A stretch of DNA of 64,000 bases, taken from the NCBI GenBank assembly GCA_017624675.1, contig JAGAMO010000001.1, forward strand, positions 62,001 to 126,000, in the 5' to 3' direction. Source of the stretch: Clostridia bacterium. GTDB lineage: Bacteria > Bacillota > Clostridia > Oscillospirales > Acutalibacteraceae. A model generated the notes under the pieces. The model ran no database searches and was not told the origin of the DNA. It saw only the letters and a list, made by a program, of their open reading frames with translations. The position numbers and the translations under genes are program-made. Positions 34,498-44,102 of this stretch are shown here, piece by piece (the first letter of the stretch is position 1; each line of letters starts with the position of its first letter).

Positions 34498-35484
34498 ATG
34501 CGTGTTGTTATAGATGCTTTTGGTGGAGATAATGCACCTTTAGAAATTGTCAAAGGTGCAGCATTAGCTTCAAATGAATTTGGTTGTGATATTACTTTGA
34601 CGGGTGACGAAGTAAAAATCAATGCAGTTATCAAAGAGAATAATTTGCAGTTTAAAGGTGATTTGAAGATAGTTCACACTGAAGATGTTATTACAATGCA
34701 CGATGACCCAACATCACTTTTAAAGGCACATAAGGACAGTTCTATGGCTTTAGCATTTAAGGAACTTAGCGAAGAAAGAGCAGATGCATTTGTTTCTGCA
34801 GGCTCTACGGGTGCTTTGGTTGTTGGTGGAACTCTAATTGTTAAAAGAATTAAAGGTATTAAAAGACCGGCTCTTGGAGGTATGATACCATCTCCAAAAG
34901 GTCATTATATGCTAATGGATATGGGTGCTAATGCTGAGTGCCGACCCGAAATGTTAGAGCAGTTTGGTATAATGGCAAGCGCTTATTTAAAGGGTGTTGA
35001 GGGAATAGATAATCCCACTATCGGTCTTTTAAATATAGGCACTGAGGATACCAAGGGCACTGAACTTCAAAAGGAAGCATATAAGCTACTTGAGAATGCA
35101 CCGATAAACTTTGTTGGCAATATCGAATCTCGTGAAATGCCCAAGGGTGTTTGCGATGCGGTTATTACTGACGGATTTACAGGTAATATTGCTCTCAAAC
35201 TAATCGAGGGCACTGCAATTACATTCTTTAAATTAATAAAAGAAGCACTTTACAAAAGCGTGTTTAATAAACTTGCGGCTTTAGTAATTAAGAAAGACCT
35301 ATATGCATTAAAAGGTATGATGGATAGCTCTGAGGTTGGCGGCGCACCCTTGCTTGGTGTTAAAAAACCTGTTATTAAAGCACACGGCAACTCAGATGCT
35401 AAGGCTATCAAAAATGCAGTGAGACAAGCTATTGCCTTCACTGAGACAAAGGTTATTGATTCTATCACTAATAATTTAAATTAA
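34498..35484 (+). CDS. plsX: Phosphate acyltransferase PlsX
   Basis: 328 aa. It converts acyl-ACP to acyl-phosphate for phospholipid synthesis. VVIDAFGGDNAPLEIVKGA at the start and MDMGANAECRPEMLEQF in the middle are diagnostic. AAAAGGAGAG lies upstream. In many Firmicutes acpP lies between plsX and rnc; here rnc follows after 11 bp and acpP is absent. Confidence 0.96.
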   Translation: MRVVIDAFGGDNAPLEIVKGAALASNEFGCDITLTGDEVKINAVIKENNLQFKGDLKIVHTEDVITMHDDPTSLLKAHKDSSMALAFKELSEERADAFVSAGSTGALVVGGTLIVKRIKGIKRPALGGMIPSPKGHYMLMDMGANAECRPEMLEQFGIMASAYLKGVEGIDNPTIGLLNIGTEDTKGTELQKEAYKLLENAPINFVGNIESREMPKGVCDAVITDGFTGNIALKLIEGTAITFFKLIKEALYKSVFNKLAALVIKKDLYALKGMMDSSEVGGAPLLGVKKPVIKAHGNSDAKAIKNAVRQAIAFTETKVIDSITNNLN

Positions 35485-35495
35485 GGAATTTAAAA

Positions 35496-36179
35496 ATGAA
35501 TACCTTACAAGAAAAATTACAATATACTTTTAAAAATGAAGATTTACTTATAAACGCTTTAACCCATTCGTCCTATGCAAATGAAGTTCGCAACGGTGTA
35601 TCTTCTAACGAGCGTTTAGAATTCTTGGGCGACTCGGTTTTATCTATTATTGTTTCTGAGTATATCTATAAGAAATTCGGTGATTTACCCGAAGGGGAAC
35701 TGACAAAAATAAGAGCATCTTTGGTTTGTGAGAAATCTCTTTGTCTATTTTCCAGAGAGATGGATTTAGGGCAGTATCTTCGTTTAGGTAAGGGCGAGGA
35801 AAAAGGCGGAGGTAGAGAACGAGATTCTATTTTAGCCGATGCCTTTGAGGCTGTTTTGGCGGCAATTTACCTTGACGGCGGCTTTGAAGTTGCAAAGAAA
35901 CACGTTTTGAGATTTATAAAGGACGAACTTTATAATCACAATGAAGCCGAAACCTTTAAAGATTATAAAACTGCTTTACAGGAAATTATTCAGCGTAATC
36001 CTGAAGAGTCGGTTACCTATATTTTGACAAATGAAACTGGACCCGACCATGACAAGGTATTTGAGGTTGAGGTAAGACTTAATTCTAATACAATTGGCAG
36101 GGGAAAGGGCAAAAATAAAAAACAGGCAGAGCAGTTTGCCGCTAAAGAGGCGTTACAGCTTATGGGTGCAGATATATGA
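35496..36179 (+). CDS. rnc: Ribonuclease III
   Basis: 227 aa. The catalytic domain carries NERLEFLGDSVLSI and the acidic DAFEAVLAAIYLDGG helix. A C-terminal double-stranded-RNA-binding domain (~residue 155 on) ends with GKGKNKKQAEQFAAKEAL. Complete, normal length. It processes rRNA and structured RNAs. Overlaps the next gene by 4 bp. Confidence 0.97.
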   Translation: MNTLQEKLQYTFKNEDLLINALTHSSYANEVRNGVSSNERLEFLGDSVLSIIVSEYIYKKFGDLPEGELTKIRASLVCEKSLCLFSREMDLGQYLRLGKGEEKGGGRERDSILADAFEAVLAAIYLDGGFEVAKKHVLRFIKDELYNHNEAETFKDYKTALQEIIQRNPEESVTYILTNETGPDHDKVFEVEVRLNSNTIGRGKGKNKKQAEQFAAKEALQLMGADI

Positions 36180-37171
36180 GTTTAAAACACTCTAATATCT
36201 CAATTTTTGTTCCTCATATTGGTTGTCCTAACAAATGCAGTTTTTGTAATCAAAGATATATTACAGGTGTTTTTAAAGCACCAACAGTGCGAGATGTCGC
36301 GATTGCTGTTAAAAACGCACAGACTAATCCGAACTATGACCCAAAAACCACCGAAATTGCCTACTTTGGCGGAAGTTTTACTGCTATAAACCGCAATTAT
36401 ATGTTAAGGCTTTTAAGGGTGGCACACCGTTTTGTTAAAAGCGGAGTGGTAAGCGGTATCAGAATTTCAACCCGTCCCGATGCTATTGATGACGAGATTT
36501 TGACTCTTTTGAAGAAATATTCCGTAACGGCAATTGAACTTGGCGCACAGAGTCTTAATGACAGGGTTTTAAGGCTTAATAACAGAGGTCATAAGGTTTC
36601 TGATGTTGTTAAAGCGGCAAAAAAAATTAGGGAATACGGTTTTGAACTTGGTCTTCAAATTATGACGGGACTTTATGCAGATAGCGATGCCTCTGCATTA
36701 AAAACTGCAGATAAGGTTATTGAAATAAAACCCGATACAGTAAGAATTTATCCAACCATTGTATTAAAGGACACTGATTTAGAAGCCTTGTATCTTGATA
36801 ATATATATATACCGCAATCACTTGATAGTGCAGTAAATTTGGCGTCTAAACTTTATAAGATGTTTACTGACAACGGGATTAGAGTAATCCGTTTGGGACT
36901 TCATTCAATAGAAAAGGACGCATACATTGCAGGTCCTTGGCACCCCGCTTTTAGTGAGCTGTGTCAGTCTCAAATAATGTTAAATGAAGTTTTATCCCAA
37001 ATTAATGAAAAGGGAAATTATATCATTTATGTTGGAAATTCCGATGTTTCAAAAATGATAGGTCAAAAACGCAGCAATATTCTGCATTTAGAAAGTAAAG
37101 GTATTTACTGCAAGGTAAAACCTGACGATACATTAGGCAATTTAGAAGTTAGAATAGAAAGAGAAGTGTAA
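36176..37171 (+). CDS. Radical SAM protein (Elp3-like fold)
   Basis: 331 aa. The radical SAM cluster motif is CPNKCSFC (Cx3Cx2C) near residue 17, followed by FGGSFTAI and the STRPDAID / ELGAQSLNDRVL segments seen in the Elp3/HemN-like class. There is no acetyltransferase domain, so it is the short bacterial form often encoded between rnc and smc. The substrate is unknown; tRNA modification is a guess from the resemblance. Confidence 0.88.
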   Translation: MSLKHSNISIFVPHIGCPNKCSFCNQRYITGVFKAPTVRDVAIAVKNAQTNPNYDPKTTEIAYFGGSFTAINRNYMLRLLRVAHRFVKSGVVSGIRISTRPDAIDDEILTLLKKYSVTAIELGAQSLNDRVLRLNNRGHKVSDVVKAAKKIREYGFELGLQIMTGLYADSDASALKTADKVIEIKPDTVRIYPTIVLKDTDLEALYLDNIYIPQSLDSAVNLASKLYKMFTDNGIRVIRLGLHSIEKDAYIAGPWHPAFSELCQSQIMLNEVLSQINEKGNYIIYVGNSDVSKMIGQKRSNILHLESKGIYCKVKPDDTLGNLEVRIEREV

Positions 37172-37174
37172 AAT

Positions 37175-40100
37175 ATGCTCTTAAGCTCAATACAGGTGCA
37201 AGGCTTTAAATCTTTTGCTGATAAAACCACACTCAAATTCGGCAAGGGTATTACAGCTGTTGTAGGACCTAACGGAAGCGGTAAAAGTAATATTTCTGAT
37301 GCTGTGCGTTGGGTACTTGGTGAGCAATCTACAAAAAGTCTTCGCGGTCAGTCAATGGAGGATGTAATTTTCGGCGGTACCGAAACCCGCCGTCCTCACG
37401 GCTTTTGCGAGGTTACTTTAAATATTGATAACTCTGACAGAACATTGAATTTTGACAATGATGATGTTAGTATAACCCGCCGTTATTTCCGTTCTCACGA
37501 AAGCGAGTACGCAATTAACGGTGTTTCGGTGCGTCTTAAGGATATTCATGAATTGTTTATGGATACAGGTCTTGGTCGCGACGGTTATTCTATGATTGGT
37601 CAAGGTAAGATTGACAATATTATCAGTTCTAAATCAGGTGAGAGACGCGATATTTTTGAGGAGGCCTCAGGTATTTCTAAATACCGCTATCGCAAAATTG
37701 AAGCCGAGCGTAAGCTTGTTTCTGCTGAGGATAATTTACTTAGACTTCACGATATTTTAGACGAGCTTAAAGGCAGAGTCGGTCCCTTGAAAGAGCAGAG
37801 TGAAAAGGCTCAAAAATTCCTTGATTTAGCCGATGAAAAGAAAAAACTTGAAATAGGTCTTTGGCTTTACACCCTTAATAATTCAAAGGAAACTTTAAGA
37901 CAGCAGGAGAGCAAAATTGCTTTGGCTGAGCTGACTTATAAGGAAATTGAAAAAGACTTAGAGGAATTTGATCGCAAAACCGAGGAAAATACTGCTTATT
38001 TTGCAAAACTTACCTCTGAAATTGAGGGCGAAAGACTAAGCATTTCTTCAACAAACGAGCAAATTGTAAAGCTTGACGGTCAGGTTACACTTCTAGAAAC
38101 AAATATCGCCCACAACAGTGATAATATACTCCGTTTAACTGATGAAAAATCAAACCTTGGCAAGACTGACAGTGAGGCTAAGGATGAAATTTCTCAAAAA
38201 GAAAACGAAATTGCACTTAAAAACGAAAACAAAGCGGCTTTAGTTGAAAAACTTGCTATTTTAGAAAAGGAACTCTCAGAGTTATTAAGCGACAGTGACA
38301 GTATTTCACGCCAAATTGAGTCTCAGATTAAAGAACTTAATGTGATTTCTCAACAAAGTGCTGACCTTAGAGTTAATATTGTAACAGCAGAGACTGCTAC
38401 CGAGGATATTAATAATCGGGCTGAAATATTAAAAGAACAAAAGAAGAATATTGCAGACAATATCGCTTCATTAAATACCGAAGCTGATGAGACAAAATCT
38501 TTACTCAAATCTTTAGAAGATAGAGAAACCTCGGCTTCAAATATGCTTAAAGGTTATGAAATTAAGGCTACTGCTTCAAAGGAACAAATAGAAACTTTAA
38601 AGGCAGAAAACGATAATCTTACTTTAGATATCGAGGCTAAAAAACGCCGTATTCAAATTTTAAAGGACCTTGAAAATAATTTAGAAGGTTTTGGTTTTGC
38701 GGTTAAAACTGTCATTGCACAAAGTGAAACAGGTGTTTTAAAAGGAATTTGCGGTCCCGTTTCAAAGCTCATAAAGGTTGACCGTGAATACAGTATCGCT
38801 GTTGAAACCGCTTTGGGTAACGCTATTCAAAATGTTATTACCGATACCGAAGCCGATGCTAAAAGAGCTATCAGCTACCTTAAAAACAATAAGGGCGGCA
38901 GAGCAACATTTTTACCCGTTGCAACAATTAAAGCCCGTGAATTTAAGGAATCAGGCTTTGAAAATATGTTTGGCTTTATCGGTAACGCTGCCGATTTGGT
39001 TGAATGTGATAAAAAGTATAAAGAAATCATAAGATATTTACTTGGCGGTACTGTTGTTGCTGAAGACATTGATTCTGCCGCAACTATTGCTAAGAAATTT
39101 GGTTACCGCTTTAAGGTTGTAACCCTTGACGGACAAGTTATCAATGCGGGTGGTTCCTTAACCGGCGGTTCTTTGGCTAAAAATTCGGGAATTTTGAGCC
39201 GTTCTTCTGATATTAAGAAATTAGAAAACGATGTTGAAAAGTTAAATGCTAAACTTAAAACCGTTTCCTTGAATTTAGATAATGCAAATCTTGATTTGGC
39301 AAAATTGGATGCCGAAATTACCTCTTTAAAGGCTGAGCTTACCACTGTAAATGAGGATAAAATCCGTGCTTTAGCCGAGCTTAGAAGATTAGAGGATTTG
39401 ATTTCTACTGCTAATCAAAATATTGCGAACATTGAAAACGAAGAAAATTTAAGTGCTGAAAAATTGGCGTTGTTGGTTTCTAAGGCTGAGGAATCTTCCA
39501 AAAAGATTTCAGAGCTTGAAATTAAGAAAACCGAATTACAGGCTGAAATTGATAGTATGACAGGTGGCAGAGACTCGCTTTCTGCAAAGCGTGAGTCTTT
39601 AGGTGATGAAATTACATCACTTAAACTCAGCATCATTGAAACTGAAAAGGATATTGAGTCTTTAACCTCTGCTAAAACAACGATTGTTAATTTAATTTCT
39701 ACCCGTGAAAAACGAGTTTTGGAAATTGATAATGAAATTAAAGATTTAGAGCTTGCTAACACTCAGTTAGAGGCTTCAATTAACGATACAAACGCTGAAA
39801 TTTCTCGCCTCAAACAATTAATAGCAGATGCCAATAAGAATATTGAGGATATGATTGATAAGAGAAACAACACTGAAAAATCCGGTGTTGAGCTTCGCGC
39901 GGGTGAGCGTGAAAAAACCGCTAAGCGTGAGCAAATCGGTGGCGAATTGGCTCGACTTGTTGAACGCAAAGAGGTTATGGTGCGTGAATACGACGAGGTT
40001 ATTGCTAAGCTCTTTGACGAGTATCAGTTAACAAGAAGCGAAGCTGAGGCTTTAGGTATTGAGATTGAAAACTTGTCCGAGGCTAAGAAGAAGCTTACCG

Positions 40101-40753
40101 AAATTAAGCATAAAATCAGAGCATTGGGCAATGTGAATGTTGCGGCTATCGAAGAATACAAGGAAGTTAGCGAACGCTACGAGTTCTTGTCCGCTCAGGT
40201 TGAGGATGTTGAAAAAACAAGAAGCGAACTATACAAGCTTATTAATCAACTCACAACTCAAATGAAGGATATCTTTACAGTTGGTTTTGAGAAAATCAGC
40301 AATAATTTTTCTAAAACCTTTGTTGAGTTGTTTGGTGGCGGAAGTGCAAGTCTTAGTCTTTCTGACCCCGAAAATATTTTGGAAAGTGGAATTGATATTA
40401 ATGTTAAGCTTCCGGGTAAGAATGTTCCTAGTCTTGACGGTCTTTCGGGCGGTGAGAAAGCACTTATTGCTTTGTCAATTTACTTCTCAATTATGCGTGT
40501 GAATGCGCCTCCGTTCTGCTTCCTTGACGAGGTTGACACTGCACTTGACGATATTAATGTTGAGCGTTTTGCAAACTATATGAAGGATTCAGAATTTGCA
40601 ACGCAGTTTATTTGTGTCACTCACAGACGTGGCACAATGGAAGCTGCTGATATGCTTTATGGAGTTACAATGCAGGAAAAGGGTGTTACAAAGCTTTTGG
40701 AACTTAATGTTTCCGAGCTCGAAAAGAAATTAGAACTCACTGAAACTGCATAA
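37175..40753 (+). CDS. smc: Chromosome segregation protein SMC
   Basis: 1192 aa. Walker A GPNGSGKSN at residues ~32-40, long coiled coils (about 170-500 and 670-1020), a central hinge (about 515-640, with GVLKGICGPVSKLI), then signature LSGGEKALIALSI and Walker B FCFLDEVDTALD near the C-terminus. A full-length SMC ATPase that condenses and segregates the chromosome with ScpAB, which is not in this window. The rnc-smc-ftsY order is conserved in Firmicutes. Confidence 0.98.
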   Translation: MLLSSIQVQGFKSFADKTTLKFGKGITAVVGPNGSGKSNISDAVRWVLGEQSTKSLRGQSMEDVIFGGTETRRPHGFCEVTLNIDNSDRTLNFDNDDVSITRRYFRSHESEYAINGVSVRLKDIHELFMDTGLGRDGYSMIGQGKIDNIISSKSGERRDIFEEASGISKYRYRKIEAERKLVSAEDNLLRLHDILDELKGRVGPLKEQSEKAQKFLDLADEKKKLEIGLWLYTLNNSKETLRQQESKIALAELTYKEIEKDLEEFDRKTEENTAYFAKLTSEIEGERLSISSTNEQIVKLDGQVTLLETNIAHNSDNILRLTDEKSNLGKTDSEAKDEISQKENEIALKNENKAALVEKLAILEKELSELLSDSDSISRQIESQIKELNVISQQSADLRVNIVTAETATEDINNRAEILKEQKKNIADNIASLNTEADETKSLLKSLEDRETSASNMLKGYEIKATASKEQIETLKAENDNLTLDIEAKKRRIQILKDLENNLEGFGFAVKTVIAQSETGVLKGICGPVSKLIKVDREYSIAVETALGNAIQNVITDTEADAKRAISYLKNNKGGRATFLPVATIKAREFKESGFENMFGFIGNAADLVECDKKYKEIIRYLLGGTVVAEDIDSAATIAKKFGYRFKVVTLDGQVINAGGSLTGGSLAKNSGILSRSSDIKKLENDVEKLNAKLKTVSLNLDNANLDLAKLDAEITSLKAELTTVNEDKIRALAELRRLEDLISTANQNIANIENEENLSAEKLALLVSKAEESSKKISELEIKKTELQAEIDSMTGGRDSLSAKRESLGDEITSLKLSIIETEKDIESLTSAKTTIVNLISTREKRVLEIDNEIKDLELANTQLEASINDTNAEISRLKQLIADANKNIEDMIDKRNNTEKSGVELRAGEREKTAKREQIGGELARLVERKEVMVREYDEVIAKLFDEYQLTRSEAEALGIEIENLSEAKKKLTEIKHKIRALGNVNVAAIEEYKEVSERYEFLSAQVEDVEKTRSELYKLINQLTTQMKDIFTVGFEKISNNFSKTFVELFGGGSASLSLSDPENILESGIDINVKLPGKNVPSLDGLSGGEKALIALSIYFSIMRVNAPPFCFLDEVDTALDDINVERFANYMKDSEFATQFICVTHRRGTMEAADMLYGVTMQEKGVTKLLELNVSELEKKLELTETA

Positions 40754-40772
40754 TAGAAATTAGGAGAATTTT

Positions 40773-41681
40773 ATGGGAATTTTCAGCAAAATTAAATCAG
40801 GACTTCAAAAAACAAGGTCTTCAATTGCTGACAGTGTAAACAGTTTAATTAACAGTTTCACCAAGATTGATGAAGAACTATTTGAAGAATTAGAGGAAAT
40901 TCTTGTTATGTCGGATATAGGTGTTGCAACCTCTACCGAAATTTGCGATGAAATGCGCAAAAAAATCAAAGAAACGGGCGAAACCGACCCTAATAACATT
41001 AAGCTTATGATGAAAGAAATCATTGTTGAAATGTTGGGGGAGGATGAGGGTTTATCGTTGAATACAAAACCTTCGGTAATACTTGTTATAGGTGTTAACG
41101 GTGTTGGAAAAACCACATCCATTGGTAAAATTGCTTCACAGTTAAAAAACAGCGGTAAAAATGTTGTTTTGGGCGCTGCTGATACTTTCCGTGCTGCTGC
41201 TATTGACCAGCTTGAAATTTGGAGCGAGCGTGCGGGGGTTACAATGGTAAAAAGTGTTGAGGGCACAGACCCAGCTTCGGTTGTATTTGATACCATTGCT
41301 TCTGCAAAGGCAAAGGGTGCAGATGTTATCATCTGCGACACTGCGGGCAGACTTCACAACAAGAAAAACCTTATGGACGAACTTGCCAAAATTAACCGCG
41401 TTATTGCAAGAGAGTTGCCCGACGCATCGGTTGAAACCTTGCTTGTTCTTGACTCCACAACGGGTCAGAATGCAGTAAATCAAGCAAAAGAGTTTAAAAA
41501 TGTAACCGATATTACGGGTATTGTCTTAACTAAGCTTGACGGCACTGCTAAGGGCGGTATAATTATTCCCATTAAAAACGAATTGAATATTCCTGTTAAA
41601 TTTATTGGTGTTGGAGAGGGAATTGACGATTTGCAGCCCTTTAGTGCTAAAGAATTTGCAGACGGAATTTTTGAGGTTTAA
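40773..41681 (+). CDS. ftsY: Signal recognition particle receptor FtsY
   Basis: 302 aa SRP-type GTPase: G1 [42 protein letters not shown], and [10 protein letters not shown]. The N domain is present but the acidic A domain of E. coli FtsY is absent, as usual in Gram-positives. AGGAGAA precedes the ATG. It docks ribosome-SRP complexes at the membrane. Confidence 0.97.
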   Translation: MGIFSKIKSGLQKTRSSIADSVNSLINSFTKIDEELFEELEEILVMSDIGVATSTEICDEMRKKIKETGETDPNNIKLMMKEIIVEMLGEDEGLSLNTKPSVILVIGVNGVGKTTSIGKIASQLKNSGKNVVLGAADTFRAAAIDQLEIWSERAGVTMVKSVEGTDPASVVFDTIASAKAKGADVIICDTAGRLHNKKNLMDELAKINRVIARELPDASVETLLVLDSTTGQNAVNQAKEFKNVTDITGIVLTKLDGTAKGGIIIPIKNELNIPVKFIGVGEGIDDLQPFSAKEFADGIFEV

Positions 41682-41684
41682 GAT

Positions 41685-42272
41685 ATGAAAATATTTATTG
41701 CAACAAAAAATGCAAAGAAACTTATTGAATTAGAAAGAATCTTGACTCCACTCGGATTTGAGGTTTTAAGCGAAAAGGATTTAAGCGAACCTTTTCCCGA
41801 AATTGAGGAAACAGGCACAACCTTTGCCGAAAATGCCATTTTAAAGGCACAGGCAGGTTTGGAACTTACGGGTCTTATTTCGGTTGCTGACGATTCGGGA
41901 ATTTGTGTTGATTACCTTGACGGCGCACCCGGTATTTACTCTGCCCGTTATTCAGGCGGTCACGGAAATGATGCCGAAAACAACAAGAAAATTTTAAGAG
42001 AACTTGACGGTGTGCCGATGGAAAAGAGAACCGCACACTATGCTGCTGCAATTGCTTGTGTATTTCCCGACGGTAGAAAGTTTACCGTTGAAGGCAAGTG
42101 CTATGGACACATTGCTTTTGAAGAAAGCGGCGACCAAGGCTTTGGATATGACCCCTTATTTATTAGTGAAAACGGTTGCTTCGGTCATTTAAGTGCCGAA
42201 GAAAAGGACAAGATTAGTCATCGTGGCAAGGCTTTAAAACTATTTAAAGAAGAATTAACAAAATATATTTAG
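41685..42272 (+). CDS. rdgB: XTP/dITP diphosphatase (RdgB/HAM1 family)
   Basis: 195 aa. It hydrolyses non-canonical purine nucleotides such as dITP and XTP. Family motifs: IATKNAKKLIEL at the N-terminus, the middle SVADDSGICVDYLDGAPGIYSARY, and the C-terminal FGYDPLFI. Complete, normal length. Starts 3 bp after ftsY. Confidence 0.95.
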   Translation: MKIFIATKNAKKLIELERILTPLGFEVLSEKDLSEPFPEIEETGTTFAENAILKAQAGLELTGLISVADDSGICVDYLDGAPGIYSARYSGGHGNDAENNKKILRELDGVPMEKRTAHYAAAIACVFPDGRKFTVEGKCYGHIAFEESGDQGFGYDPLFISENGCFGHLSAEEKDKISHRGKALKLFKEELTKYI

Positions 42273-42283
42273 TGAGGAAAATT

Positions 42284-42577
42284 ATGTTAAACAGCAGACA
42301 AAGAGCTCAACTTCGTGCTATGGCAAATGAATATGAAACCATTTTACAGATTGGTAAAGCAGGTGTTCTAGACACAACTGTAAAACAAGTTGCCGACGCA
42401 CTTGAAGCCAGAGAGCTTATTAAACTTAAACTTCTTGAAACTTGTCCTACAACTGTTAAGGAAACCGCTGAGCAATTAGCTCAGGCAACAAACAGCGATG
42501 TTGTTCAGGTTATCGGAAGAAAGTTTATTTTATACAAAGAAAGCAAAAACAATAAAACCATCAAGCTGGTGAAATAA
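42284..42577 (+). CDS. yhbY: Ribosome assembly RNA-binding protein YhbY (CRS1/YhbY domain)
   Basis: 97 aa. SRQRAQLRAMANEYETILQIGKAGV is the typical N-terminus and VQVIGRKFILYKES the C-terminal end of the CRM domain. The ATG at 42284 is preferred, with GTGAGGAAA upstream. An in-frame GTG at 42272 overlaps the previous stop and lies in that ribosome binding site. The yhbY-nadD-yqeK-rsfS order is conserved. Confidence 0.93.
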   Translation: MLNSRQRAQLRAMANEYETILQIGKAGVLDTTVKQVADALEARELIKLKLLETCPTTVKETAEQLAQATNSDVVQVIGRKFILYKESKNNKTIKLVK

Positions 42578-43173
42578 TGCTTACTGCAATTTTTGGCGGA
42601 ACCTTTAATCCTTTCCACATAGGTCATTATAAGATTTTACAAGGCTTAAACAATGACCCTCAAATAGGCAAAATACTTTTAATGCCTGATAAATTACCGC
42701 CACATAAAACATCAAAACATTTAATTGATGATGAAACTCGCTTACAAATGTGCCGAATGGTATCTAAAAAGTTCCAAAAGTGTGAGCTTTGCCTTATCGA
42801 GTTTGAGCGAGAGGGAAAGAGTTATACGATAGATACCATTAAACTGTTGCAAGAAAGATACCCGAACGAGGAATTTGCTTTTGTAATGGGTGGCGATATG
42901 CTTGTTTACTTTGATAAATGGTATAAATATGAAGAACTAATGTCTTTATTGCCTTTTATCGTGTTTAGAAGAACTGCAACTGACGACGCAGAATTTGAAT
43001 TTTGCATTAAGCGGTTTTCGAGTGAAGGAATGGAGATAATATTAAAGGATAATATAATTCCTAACATTTCTTCAACCGAACTTAGAGCAAACTTTAAGAA
43101 TTTAAAGGAACTTGTTCCATCTGAAGTATATGAATTTTTAGCCGAAAGGGGAGTATATGATGAAAAAGTATGA
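42577..43173 (+). CDS. nadD: Nicotinate-nucleotide adenylyltransferase
   Basis: 198 aa, joins NaMN and ATP in NAD synthesis. IFGGTFNPFHIGHYKIL holds the nucleotidyltransferase HxGH motif, and NISSTELRANF contains the ISSTxxR motif. FVMGGDMLVYFDKW is also standard. Start overlaps the yhbY stop by one base (TAATG), and the 3' end overlaps yqeK. Confidence 0.96.
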   Translation: MLTAIFGGTFNPFHIGHYKILQGLNNDPQIGKILLMPDKLPPHKTSKHLIDDETRLQMCRMVSKKFQKCELCLIEFEREGKSYTIDTIKLLQERYPNEEFAFVMGGDMLVYFDKWYKYEELMSLLPFIVFRRTATDDAEFEFCIKRFSSEGMEIILKDNIIPNISSTELRANFKNLKELVPSEVYEFLAERGVYDEKV

Positions 43174-43735
43174 TGGATTTAAAGAGCTACTCTCGAAAAG
43201 GCTTGATAAGGATAGATATTATCATTCACTTTGTGTTGCTGACGAAGCTTTACGCTTGGCGGAAAAATACGGAGGAGATACCGAAAAGTGTTATTTAGCG
43301 GGTCTTTTGCACGATATAACCAAGAATGCTGATGCAGAGGAACACTTGCAAATCTTTAAAAGCTTTGATATAATGCTATCTGTTGTTGAAAAGAGTGCGC
43401 AAAAGCTTTGGCACGCAATCTCGGGTGCGGCATATATTGAAAATGTTTTAAAAATTGATGATGCTGAGATTTTGGATGCGATAAGATACCACACTACTGC
43501 AAAGGCTGATATGTCTTTAACAGCAAAGCTCTTGTATCTTGCGGATTTTACCTCAAAAGACCGCAATTATCCCGATGTGAGTATTATGAGACGACTTGTT
43601 GATAAATCTTTAGATGAAGCGTTTATTTACGCTCTTAAGTATTCAATCATTGACTTGACTGAACGCTCAAAAGCGATTCACCCTGATACCATTTCTGCTT
43701 TTAATCAGGCAGTTTTTAAATTGGAGGAAAACTAA
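43160..43735 (+). CDS. yqeK: HD-domain bis(5'-nucleosyl)-tetraphosphatase YqeK
   Basis: 191 aa. HD metal-site residues are His24 in YYHSLCVADEALRL, HD in GLLHDITKNA, and later RYHTTAKADM and LLYLADF. YqeK proteins hydrolyse diadenosine tetraphosphate symmetrically. Two in-frame ATGs exist; 43160 has the better spacing (6 nt) from GGGGAG than 43157. Overlaps nadD by 14 bp. Confidence 0.92.
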   Translation: MKKYDGFKELLSKRLDKDRYYHSLCVADEALRLAEKYGGDTEKCYLAGLLHDITKNADAEEHLQIFKSFDIMLSVVEKSAQKLWHAISGAAYIENVLKIDDAEILDAIRYHTTAKADMSLTAKLLYLADFTSKDRNYPDVSIMRRLVDKSLDEAFIYALKYSIIDLTERSKAIHPDTISAFNQAVFKLEEN

Positions 43736-44100
43736 TGGAAAGTTTTGAAATTATTACTATTGCCGCAAATGCCTTAAATGAAAAAAAGGGCAGAGATATT
43801 GCTGCAATTAAAATAAGCGACCTTACAGTCTTGGCGGATTATTTTTTACTTTGCACCGCTAATTCTTCAACTCAGGTTCGTGCACTTTGTGATGAAGTTG
43901 AGGAAAAGTTAGAAGAAGCTGGTGTTCGTCCTCATCATATTGAGGGCAAAGCCACTGGTTGGGTAGCTTTAGATTATGGCTCAGTAATAATTCATGTGTT
44001 TGGCCGTAATGAACGCGAGTTCTATGACCTCGACAAAATGTGGAGTGACGGCGAACTTATTGATTTAGATAAAATTCTTGTAAACGAAAAAGAGGTTTAA
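43735..44100 (+). CDS. rsfS: Ribosomal silencing factor RsfS
   Basis: 121 aa. [33 protein letters not shown] and the closing [22 protein letters not shown] identify RsfS/Iojap, which binds L14 and blocks 30S-50S joining in starvation. Start overlaps the yqeK stop by one base. leuS follows within 3 bp. Confidence 0.95.
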   Translation: MESFEIITIAANALNEKKGRDIAAIKISDLTVLADYFLLCTANSSTQVRALCDEVEEKLEEAGVRPHHIEGKATGWVALDYGSVIIHVFGRNEREFYDLDKMWSDGELIDLDKILVNEKEV

Positions 44101-44102
44101 CA

